From the NCBI GenBank assembly GCA_035235625.1, contig CP141149.1, positions 27,955,753 through 28,019,752 on the forward strand: DNA of 64,000 nt, in the 5' to 3' direction. Shown one piece after another: positions 11,430-21,751 of the stretch (the stretch's first letter is position 1; each line of letters opens with the position of its first letter). The notes under the pieces are model-generated. The model saw only the letters and a list, made by a program, of their open reading frames with translations. It did not search any database and had not been told where the DNA came from. This DNA comes from Saururus chinensis. Taxonomy: Eukaryota > Streptophyta > Magnoliopsida > Piperales > Saururaceae. The position numbers were made by a program, and so were the translations under genes.

Positions 11430-11631
11430 TGAAAACAGACAAAGATAGTATTTTCATTCACTAAATACAACTGTTTATAAATACAAGTATATATTTCCTA
11501 TTAGGGAATACACAGGGGATACATAAGTGTATTTCTACAGAGAGAGGGTATAGTGATATATAGAGGTGGTGATTACAAGTAGAGGGGAGTCCAGGATTGC
11601 CATGGTAGCAATGGACGAGGTGGCCTTAACA
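11430..11631 (-). repeat. Copia 5' LTR
   Basis: A 202-bp copy of the LTR, 5' relative to the element, with the same TG...CA ends. Confidence 0.93.
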
Positions 11632-11870
11632 TATATAACATACTTCTATTTTGCTATTACTCAAAATGGTGCCAATATATTTGCATGGGCAACTTTCCAT
11701 ACACAACTCTCTAATGGGTAACTATAGACAAGAAGGTTTATTCTGGTCATTAACATATGACTTCCCCAGTTCTCCTGGGTGGGCACGCATGTTATAAGGT
11801 TAAAAAAAGACAAAAAAAAAAGAGAACATAAAATAATCAACACTCTTTTAAGTCAGACCATTGACACACA
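11632..11870. repeat. Dispersed repeat X, copy 2, right part
   Basis: This aligns with 5640-5880, sharing AAAATGGTG, GGTTTATTCT/GATTTATTCT and TAAAATAATCAACACTCTTT. It continues the copy broken by the TA tract and the copia insertion. Homology stops at about 11868. Confidence 0.6.
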
Positions 11871-12451
11871 TAAAAAGGTTCACTTGCTCAATGAACGAAA
11901 ATGGAACTTAATCCTAATTGAGTGCATTGATTAGTATTTAAAGACATTATGGATACCTTTCAAATGGGCAACACCAGAGTCCTAGCTTTGTTGTAGGATA
12001 TCTGTAGCTCCTTCAGGTTTGTTAGCCCAGTGAAATTATTTAAATGGTCAAAACACCAAAACTGAACATATAGAAGTTCAAGCTCACACACATCTTGGGG
12101 ACTCAACAAAATGAAAAATTGATGCATTATAAATGTTTGTTACCTTTTATGTTGACGCAAGTTTGATCTTAAACCTCAAGATGAATCACAAAAGGACACC
12201 ATCTTATTTCAAATAATCATTTCAAAAAGACAACAAAGTGGTATTTTTTATTTATAGACAATTATATTTTATTTTTCAATTAATAAGACTCTTGGATCCT
12301 CGCACGCTATACACCAATGGTATTCGACCTTGGGAACCCTCCCACAGGAGTCATGAAACCAACACAAATAAAGGTAGAAAAGCTTATATACGGTTAAGTT
12401 GTTAGCTTAGTTAATGACAATTTTACACCATAAATATTACAAGATAATGGC
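11871..12451. other. Spacer
   Basis: AT-rich sequence with no recognisable gene or repeat, ending in the left target-site copy of the MITE. Confidence 0.4.
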
Positions 12452-12943
12452 TAAGGGTGCTAAAGTAAGCTCAACTCACATTTGACTCGGCTTGCTCAAA
12501 CTCGAAATTAGTCTAGCCAAGCTCAATCATAACTATTTTCGTTCGACACGGCTTGAAGCTCGAAAAAAGCTTGTATTTATAGTATATATATATAGATTTC
12601 ATGCCTTTCACGTTTCAAAAAATATATCACATGAGAATTAGGACAATTTTTTTACTTCAATAAATTCAAACTAATTAAAACATGCATATAATAATATTTT
12701 CATCCTATGCTAATATTATGGGATTAGAAAATTAAAATAAACTAATATTAGTTTACAAGGTATAAATTGGCTTGATGTGTTAAGAGTCACAATATTTACA
12801 TCTCTTTACTAAAATAATATATTACATGAAGATATTGTAAACATTAATTACAAAATCAATCCAGCTTGCAAGCTAAAACAAATTGACTTGATTCAATCGA
12901 ATTAGCTTAAAACTCGACTCAACTCAGCTCGTTAACACCCCTA
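12452..12943. mobile_element. hAT-like MITE
   Basis: A 492-bp non-coding element. The left end TAAGGGTGCTAAAG and the reverse complement of the right end, TAGGGGTGTTAACG, match at 11 of 14 positions. Flanking 8-mers ATAATGGC (12444-12451) and GTAATGAC (12944-12951) match at 6 of 8, as expected for an aged 8-bp target duplication. Subterminal GCTCAACTC/ACTCGACTCAACTCAGCTCG motifs are repeated at both ends, as in many plant hAT elements that bind transposase there. It has no transposase frame. Confidence 0.68.
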
Positions 12944-12951
12944 GTAATGAC

Positions 12952-15318
12952 AATATATTTTCATCCTATTTTATACTTCTAGTTATTTAATAGCAGTTGC
13001 CTCCTTGATGGGCTTCTTTGATGGTAGTAGTGGAGGAATAAGTGGAACTACATCGCTATGCTCAATCCTAGAGTTGTGACCATGCACATTGTCTCCTGAA
13101 GACTTGTAACAAAAGGAATTTATGGGAAATAAAAGCTTATTTTGAAAAGAAATCAATTGTGTAAAAAGTCGACAATTCTCAAAATAAAATGAAGATGCCC
13201 AAACTAAAATAATCTGCATATCATTAACAATGTAGAGTTGTGGACCCGATGAAGACAAACTAGAACACACAATTGCAATAAAAAATTGTTTATCTTATAC
13301 TTTGATATCTTACTCTAACATTTATTTCAAAAATTGTTATAAATTGGATAATAATACTCTCAACTATTGAGCAAAAAAATAACATCTTTATCTCAACTGA
13401 ATATATAAAGTAAGATTTTATTTGAAAGAATACTCTTATTTCACTAACAAAAAAATATTATGTGGATAACATACAAATCTAGAACACAAGAAGATGTAGT
13501 TTTGGATAATCATTTCCAAAAATATGAAGTCATAAGCATTTATTTACATTAAAAACCAGTAGATTTATAATGGTCAAGGCCATTACTCTTTGTCAGAAAA
13601 TTTATAGTGAATTTACTACTGATCAAATTGTAATACTAATCCTAACCATGCTTGGAATTTATAACTATTCAAAGATAAATTAGAGGGTTTTTTCTTAATT
13701 GTCTAAACTATATCATAGAATAATATGATACACATATTTAATACAATCAAAATCTATATCCCCAATCACCATACAAGAACAACATGAACTTTCACTCAAA
13801 ATTGTTACACTTCTTAAAAAGTATTTATGATCAAATGTTTTTGATAGAAGTACATCTAATCTTATTATTCACGGAAGCAACAAACATCATAATTAAGTAC
13901 TTATGAATTGAAGAAAAATATCAACGAATATAAATTTTCAAAATGTAAATGACTTGCTATCAAATATCAAAGGTAGGCTATTCCTCTTGAACTAATAGTC
14001 ATGTTCCCTGCTGATTAAATCTTCAAAAATCCATGTTGTTGTAGATCCCTCTATATATATAGAGAGAGAGAGAGAACAAAGATAAAAATCCACAAGAAAC
14101 TGAGGGAAAAAAATGAAAATGAATGAGAACCCATGAACCCAAATTAGGCCAAGACCTGAATGACTATTTTTCTCATTTTAATTGCTTTTGAAAAACCAAG
14201 TAGAAATATCAATGAATAAAGTTTAAAATCATAGATCCATTAAAAATGCCAAAACTTCAAGCTTGAATAATTCTCCCCAATGAGATTAGAATTTTTTAGC
14301 ATTCAACGACTCAAATAATAAGAAATTATTCTGACATGCAATAAGCAATATTTACAAGAAGAAATAAATTTAGGAGAAATAAGTAGAAAAAATAAAGTCA
14401 GGCTGTACCACAGTTCTTCCCATTTTAAACAAAGAGAAGAAATAAAATCAAACAGAAGAGATAAAGTCAAGGTGCACCACAAAAAGATAAAGTGAGAAGA
14501 AATATAAAGTATGGTGTTAAGAGATCTTCTTATTTTAAACAAACCTATTTTAAACAAACTAAAGAAATAAAATCAAATAGAATAAATAAAGTTAGAAATA
14601 ATGTAAGGGTGCACCACCAGAAGAAATAAAGTTATAAATAAAGTTTAGGTGCACCACATAAAAAATAAAGTCAGAGAAGAAATATAAAGTCATAGTGCAT
14701 CTCAGTTCTTCCATATTAAACAAACTGAAAAATAAAATAAAATATAGATATTATATATATGTATTTAAATTTCTTAACCACAAATGTGATGACAACCTGA
14801 GGTAATAAATATAAACAAATGTATAATGACAAGAACTATCAGAGACATTCAAATGCCCATAGAGATAGAAATAAGGAAATACTAACAAGTAAATTTTTTT
14901 ATAGAAATGAAGTTAATCCTATGAGAAACCTAAAAAAATTGTTGCAAATGGTCCAAATAAATCACATTATGATAAACATTAATGGCTTTGACTAACCTAT
15001 TATAAATTAAATAAAAATAATACTTGATAGAACACTCAAAATAAATGGTTTTGCATTTTGATCCAAGTTGGCTATGGATGGTGTAGTTGTCAAAGGTGGT
15101 GATGTTGATGTAGGATTGTAGTTGCCACTTGCGCTGCCACCACAACTGACAACACAACACATTAGAATAGTACTATTCAATACTATTTAAAACTAAAATT
15201 TATCTTTTCAACGTGTTATGAGCTCCATACCAAAAAAAATCTCTCTATAATGATTAAAAAATACAACTTTACCCATAAAAATGAAAGAGGGATTTGACAT
15301 AAAGATAGGGGAAAAGGG
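12952..15318. other. AT-rich spacer
   Basis: No gene is supported. A 95-codon minus-strand frame at 12983-13270 is unrecognised. A (GA)n run lies near 14064. Between about 14380 and 14740 a degenerate repeat of an AAATAAAGTCAAGGTGCACC-like motif alternates with ATTTTAAACAAAC-like motifs. Confidence 0.4.
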
Positions 15319-17782
15319 TGTCACGACCCGGATTTTTAAGAATATTTTTAAATAGCACGAACGGTAAGTAGCAAAATTTTTTTTTCTTTAAATACAAAAC
15401 AAACCATTCGATTAAATATCCAGGTCATGATAACTGAGGTTCACAAATACGAATATCAAATCATACGATATTATTTAATGTCTAAAAATTCATAAAGACC
15501 AGCTCATCCATCTAAGTACAAGTTTGTCACCCGTCTAAAAATAAATAATAAGTTGACTCTCATGCTTAAGGTACACTTACGTACCAGAGTTACAGAAACG
15601 CGAAAATCCCTTGTGTTCGCCTGCCTTGATCTCACTTGTCCTCGCCTGGAGAATCTGCAACAAAGCAAACCAAACAACACCCACAACCACAATGGAGCAT
15701 CTCCGCCTACAGGAGAAGAGCTTCCAAAGGACAAAAGGTTTTATTAATATTTTTTGGATCAGGCCAACATCACCCGATGTTAGTTGCCTACGTACTCATC
15801 AGACAACATCTCTAATGTTTCCAACAAGATCGGATCCAGACGTAGTTCTGCCTAGAAACTACTCTATCCTAAGAAACATAGCATCACACATGCAATGCTT
15901 AGATATTTTCAACCTACATTTTAGTAAGTCCTTTAACCGTTCCACTTGTCTAGTTAACAAGCAATATCAAACATTGTTATTAATTATCTCACATCCCTTG
16001 TTTGATAATTAATACTATCAAATCTGCAACTCGGAGATGACTCGCCCCTCAAGAAATCCCCAAACAAAGTACTCTAGCCTTGGAGTGGACTGCTTAACAG
16101 CAGCTTGACCCAAATCCCCAGGGTTCTCAATAGCCTGCCATGAATATGGGGAAGAGGATCCCAACTGTGCTCATGGACACAGATTGACAAGAAACACAAA
16201 CCTTCCATGATGCTCATGTAACTCTGTTTTTCGTACGTACTAAATAGTCCTGGGAAGACCTGCGGGAGACCTGCGGTAAAGACCTTTTGGTCAATACCCA
16301 AACCGTCGTGGCGATGAAGATGCATATTGCAATCTCCACCTTCCCAACGCTGGGAGAAAATGTCTCATAAGACATTACTAATATATCCATAGAAGTCTCA
16401 GGTCCTTATGACCATTGACTCTCTCAAACATCTGAAACTTAGACTAGATTATTTTCATCCAGTCAAGTAACTACTCAACCATGTGGGTCCTCTTCACCTT
16501 GTGAATCGGCCCACTAAATAACTCATCCATTGAGCTATGACTCAGAGAACATCCCAAAATCACCCTCGGTTCATTAACCAAGGTCAAAATCTATGTCAGG
16601 GCCCCGTTCACTCCATGAACTGGTCCCAACCCTAAAGAGGGTATTTTAGTTATTATCTTGATTAGATGTTCTCCCTCAAACCAACAATAACCCATGTCTC
16701 TAGATTAATCTTCATTAATCTTAAGTTACTGATATAAATCAATGCATCAATATCAAAAGCATGCAGCAACATAAATAATCATGCAATCATACAAACGTAT
16801 AAATGATAACCGGAGGCCCATTGCATTTACTTGCAAGGCCAGGGCTCAGAGAATTCAAGCCCGACATGTAAATTAATATATTCCATGAGTGACGTATATA
16901 ATGCCCTAGTGGATTTCTGCGCTGTGTTACAGACACGTGCAATACACTGCCCTAAACCCTGAGAATTAGGGTTTTCCATTGGTTTCCCATGACATTGTGA
17001 CCTGTCAAGGTCTTCGTGTCACCTATTGGTCACACCCCTTCCTTTTGAAATCATTTATAGGGTACATTAACTCTTGATTCACTAGGTCCTCTCTTTCATT
17101 AGAAACATAACATATCCCCCTTAAGGGCATTAGGGTAATTTTACCACCTAAGGTATGATACCCTCCCTTGGGTCATTCTAGTCATTTTAGTGCCCCTTTA
17201 TTGATTTAAGTCATTGACCTCTCACAAGGCTCCACTCTCAGTTCGACTCATGCTTCCATTCACATGAATGTGGGGTCCACTTAAAGGGTATATCTGTTAT
17301 TTGGTTTAAGGCCTTAATGACATCCAATGGGTCCAAAATTAGGGTCAAGGGTACTACTGGGCTTCATAGCCTCTGTGTAATTTTTCTGGCGTGTGACGGG
17401 GTCATGAACCCCTTGAACTGACCCAGGTTTGCTTAACGGTTTATTATAAACCCTACGGGTAAAAGGGTCAATTAACTACTTATTGGTATTTTTTTCATTA
17501 AGAGATTTGGCCTATAATTTGGTAACCAATTGGACTCTCACTGAGAATTTTTTGATTTTTAAATCAACTCCTAGGCCCCTGGACCAGGGCCCCGAAGTCG
17601 GGTAAATGGTTCTCACACGATGATTTAACTATCAAGGGTAAATAGGTCATTTCACAATCTCTAGGATTTTTCCCCTGGTACTCGGTCAGAATAATCCAAA
17701 ACCTCTTCAAATACATGACTATTTTTTTAGAATTTATTTGATACTTTTAGCCCCCTGAACCGGACCCAGTTCACTCCCTTCT

Positions 17783-17819
<37 letters not shown>
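17783..17819. repeat. (CT)n microsatellite
   Basis: About 37 bp of CT dinucleotide within the A-type solo LTR, at the edge of its GC-rich block. Confidence 0.95.
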
Positions 17820-17823
<4 letters not shown>

Positions 17824-18566
17824 AAACCGACCCGGACCGGGTCGACGACCCGCAATGCGGGTCGTCTTCCCCGCGTCCGGCCAGAGGTGAAAACGCCTCT
17901 GGCGGCGCCACCCCTGGCCACCACGGTCGGGAGGTGGGCCGGGGTCCACTGGATTGCCGCCAGGCGGCAATCACAATGGGCCTGGCCCCTGCCACCGCCT
18001 TACAGCAGGCAAGGGCCAAAGTCGCCCCTTTCTCTTTTTTTAACTGCGAGGCGGCAGCAGAAGCCGCCGCCACAGCCAGGGCCACATCCACCCAAGCCGC
18101 TGCAGCCTGGCCGGCGCAGCCAGGGCAAGCGCTACAGGACCTGCGCAGCCCCGCCCGATGTTTTCTTTTTTTTAACCACCGACAGCTTGCGCAGCGGCAG
18201 GCGAGTCCGCCGCCGCTAAGGCTGCCGGAGCCAGGGCTGTTGCGGTTGAAGCTAGGGCCGCCGCACGGCTCCAGTCTGACCATTGTTCCGGTGACCGAAG
18301 TACTGTTCACGTTTATGAACAGTATTTGCAGAACTAATTGCAGAACATAAATTACTATAATTTTCATACAATTCAGTTAATAAAATCTATAATAATCGCA
18401 ACATGAAATCCTACCTCTATGGCCGAATTGACACCGATCCACCGCCGCCAACACCTTCCACGCCTCACCGGATTATCGCCGGAAAATTCGAACGACCCCT
18501 TGGTCCCAAGAATCCTCCTTTCCTTCCACCGTCTCCAAAAAAAACCCTTCTATTAGCCCTAATTCG

Positions 18567-18576
18567 CCTTTTATAG
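18567..18576 (-). promoter_or_regulatory. LTR TATA box
   Basis: CTATAAAAGG on the minus strand, about 360 bp from the presumed U3 end. The same motif occurs at a similar place in the LTRs at 36524, 49117 and 52624. Confidence 0.55.
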
Positions 18577-18938
18577 GCATGAGATTAGGGCTCCTAATCC
18601 CATGAGAAATTAGGCATTAAAAACCCAAATTTGGAATAGTAATTAATTGGGCCCGTATAGTGACTTAAACGGACAATTTGTACGTTTAATTCGGGTAAAT
18701 GGGTCCTACATGATATGTTCAACTTCAAACGGTCGTATCTTCCTCATCCGGACTCCAATTTGCGCGATCTTGGTGGCGTTTCGAAGCTCTTTCTATCTAC
18801 TTTCCATCCATATATATATTAGCCACTAAATCTAAGCATTGATTAATTTATTCTAACGAAAAGGTCAAGGGGTCTAGCACCCTAATTTTTACGTGTACGA
18901 CTTCGGGAATTTAGAAAATTCTCGGACATTACAAAGGG

Positions 18939-20159
18939 AGATGAGGTATTTCAACAGAAGAAGATAGATGCTATTGGAGGTGTCAAGTAGATCGGAACTT
19001 CAAACAAATCTTCTGGAACATCAATAGACAAAATTTTGTCCGATTAAAGGTGATGTGGAGCTATTTGGCATTATATAGAGGGAGGGTTGAAGGGATTCCT
19101 AATGGGAGGAAGAGTCCCAGTTCGGAAAGATTCTCCTCCCCTCCTAGAGGGATTCATACCATCTCCTCAAAACTCCTCTCAGTCTCACATATTTCATCTT
19201 CAGTACACTTCACTATCTCAAATATTAGGGAATTAAATTAGGGGTAATTTAAGTAGAACATAACTATTTACACCATAAAACCCCCTTAGTACCCCGTATC
19301 TCTTTTACCCCTTTGCATTTAATGAAACCTTGTATCTCTTTTACCCCTTTGTATTTAATAAAATTTTCTCAATATGCCCTAAATTAAAAATTTATTTTAT
19401 TTATCCTTTACAAACCCCCTTGCTAACTCACAGTTTACCCTTGTAGAGTCTTCATTCCTTTGCGGTGGGCCCCTTTGTATATAACTTCATACATTGTCGA
19501 AGGGCACCTACTATGAGAGCCATTTTAATAGTTATCATATGCAATGTGTAGAGGTCTTACTCCCTTGTGGTGGGCACCGCTTGTATATAATTTCATACAT
19601 TATTGGGGGCACTTACTATGAGCTCTATTCTAGAAGTCTTCTCATAATTTACATAAAGGCCTTACTTACGATGGGCACCATCTTTATGTATGTAACTTCA
19701 TACATTATCTAGGGTACCCACCGTGAGAGTTATTCTAAAAATTATCCTTTGCTCTATAGTTAGAACCATATTCTATTGTAGGTTTAATTGGGGTAATAAG
19801 ATGAAAAATTTCATGGGAGTAGATAAGGTACATAAGAAATAAAAAAAAATACTTAAAATTTCTTCGCATAGAGGGTATTATTAAAAAGTTTTTCGTAGTG
19901 CAAATAGACAAGTTCTTGAAGGTGATGTAGGGGAAGTAAAAATGATTCGACGTACCCTACTTCCCTCTGGGTGCCATCAGATGAACTATTACAAAAATAT
20001 CCGCTAGTATTTTGTCTGTCTTTAATAATAATAATAATAATATAAATATTTAATATTTTTGTCGGTAATAGTAAGATGCTCACGGATAAACCGGATAATA
20101 CTGAAACTACGGGCTGCCCGGATAAAAAGCCCCTGGCCAGCCGGGCCCCTCAAGCTCAT
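18939..20159. other. Spacer upstream of the CWC21-like gene
   Basis: No gene is recognised. Three degenerate copies of a roughly 105-bp unit occupy about 19440-19745 (separate entry). A short (AAT)n run lies near 20021-20041. Confidence 0.45.
19440..19745. repeat. Three ~105-bp degenerate tandem repeats
   Basis: The motif GTATATAACTTCATACAT or a near copy recurs at 19478, 19583 and 19688. Each is followed by a variant of GGGCACYTACTATGAGAG. The even spacing shows a tandem array. Confidence 0.75.
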
Positions 20160-20268
20160 TCTCTTTACCTTCTTCCCTTCAACCTCTCCAATTCCAGATT
20201 TGCCGTCGCGGAGGTCGCGTTCTCTCATGGCGGATTCGATCTGAGACGTTTCACAACGTTCTAAAACG
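20160..20268 (+). other. Probable 5'-UTR exon of the CWC21-like gene
   Basis: This pyrimidine-rich stretch ends in a good donor (AAAACG|GTAGGA) and would splice to TTCTGTCAG|AT just before the start codon at 21752, a 1.48-kb leader intron. It contains a five-codon upstream ORF (ATG GCG GAT TCG ATC TGA, 20227-20244). The transcription start is not determined. Confidence 0.5.
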
Positions 20269-21751
20269 GTAGGATCTCTTCTCATCTATCTTTGTCTAGA
20301 ATGGTACATTTTGTCGAGTACTTTTCTGGGTATTTCCATCGAGTATGTTTTTGGGTTTTTTCCGTCGGTGTGTGTAACGTGCGATCTACTACTGACTGAG
20401 CAGTTTTGAATCTCGTGTTCGGCTTATTTTAATGAACATCGGATGTTTTTAGCCTACCCGTCCTCATTCCCCGGCTTTGCCCTAATCACCTACCTGCGCC
20501 GCCCGCCTCACAATCGCCCATCCCGGCTTCCGACGGTGTCCCTTACCCTACCCATCAGGCTTTTCCCTAATCACCGACCTGCGACCCTGACTTGCCTCTT
20601 CTGGCTTCATCTAGATCTCGAGCTCCATCTCCCTCGTCCCGATTCCGATTGCCGAAAAAGTTGTCCTTGATCGTCCGTCCCATCAGCCAACTACCGTGCT
20701 TTTGAGATGGGAATTCGAGTCGAACTTGCATTCCGTGGTATTCTCCGGTTGAAATCGGAATTTTGATCGCCGAATTTTCTGTAAGTCTCTAAATACTCGG
20801 AATTTCACAGGGACTCAGCTTCTCCTTAGCTATTTGGATATGTATTGAGGGTTTCCTGCTGTTTTTATCGTGCTTTTGTGGCGAGAGATTGGAGGCTTAC
20901 TGCTCTAAAAACTGGGTATATGTGAAGATTAGAGCTTTATAATTCACTTAATTGGGAGCTTTGATGGCGTTCTTTTCGTGTTGTTCAGATGCTTTTTACT
21001 CCTGTTATTTGCCTTGTTAGTGTGTTATTTCTTTATAATGTCTTATCTTGCTTCGATAAGTCGATTATTTGTGCTAGTATCGAATATTTACTTCATCTTC
21101 CTCTTCGTGCAAAAGATAAAGAATTTTTATCGTCGGAGTAGAGGTTCAAAGTACATTTGTGTTTGATTGAGCTCCGTGAGGAGTATGGAGATTTTCATTT
21201 CCGATATTAGATATCCTTTTTTCTATGTATTTGTTAGTATAATTGTCTCTGTCCATGTAGACAGATACGGACTGACAGTTTTTATATCAGTCATGGACAG
21301 CAAATGGACAGACATTGTATTCATGTGAAAACAGGCATCCTCATCCACGTCTGTGTCAATCGGTTTACATCCCTACTTATTCCGTTTTTTTTCCATGTGA
21401 TTTTATTGTGGATACGGTTTTTTTCCTCATTTTTTGTTAAGCTACCCATGTAGTTTGCACGGCCTTTCTTATCAGCCACATGGTTTGTTTCTCGATCACA
21501 TGTTTCTCTTCTCCATAATCTATCAAAATCATGTTTCTTTCACCACAGATCCAAAATTATGTCGAACAGCGAGTGGGATTGCTGATTTTTTCCGGAATTG
21601 GGGCTGCCATCTTTGCTTGACTTACCTCTTGATTTAGTACTTCAGCTTATCAATTTTTTCACCTGTATTTGTTGTTTTGTTGTCAGGTTGGTTTTGCGCT
21701 TCATTGTGGGAGGGGATTGCTGGTGTTACGTTTGTTCTATTTCTGTCAGAT

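Larger units (their letters stand above)
6671..11631 (-). mobile_element. Ty1/copia LTR retrotransposon, complete but inactive
   Basis: Two direct LTRs (6671-6873 and 11430-11631) start TGAAAACAGA and end CCTTAACA. They flank a minus-strand gag-pol. The left-end 5-mer TATAT (6666-6670) recurs at 11632-11636, consistent with a 5-bp target duplication, although both sit in TA-rich sequence. The order on the minus strand is LTR, PBS, leader, gag, protease, integrase, reverse transcriptase, RNase H, PPT, LTR. Integrase before RT defines Ty1/copia. By eye the LTRs differ at about 16 positions plus one indel (about 8%), so the insertion is old. Polyprotein stops at 9647-9649, about 9610, 8278-8280, 8050-8052 and 7672-7674, plus frameshifts, make it non-autonomous today. 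Confidence 0.95.
15319..18933 (-). mobile_element. Solo LTR, A-type (Ty3/gypsy-like), 3.6 kb
   Basis: The element starts TGTCACGACCCGG and ends GGACATTACA. It is flanked by perfect 5-bp repeats AAGGG at 15314-15318 and 18934-18938, the mark of LTR-retrotransposon integration. No PBS, PPT or pol is inside, so the whole 3615 bp is one LTR left after LTR-LTR recombination. Orientation is minus, judged from a TATA box (CTATAAAAGG on the minus strand at 18567-18576) and from the shared layout of related LTRs. A GC-rich block (17820-18300) and a (CT)n run (about 17783-17819) lie inside. Related copies start at 34495 and 63517, and another fragment is at about 57804-59220. Confidence 0.85.

Noticed and set aside
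12983-13270. 95-codon minus-strand frame
   Set aside because: No family recognised, AT-rich surroundings, no splice partners found.
17822-18367. 181-codon minus-strand frame in the GC-rich block
   Set aside because: It resembles no family, lies inside an A-type LTR, and the related copy at 58200-58760 does not keep it.
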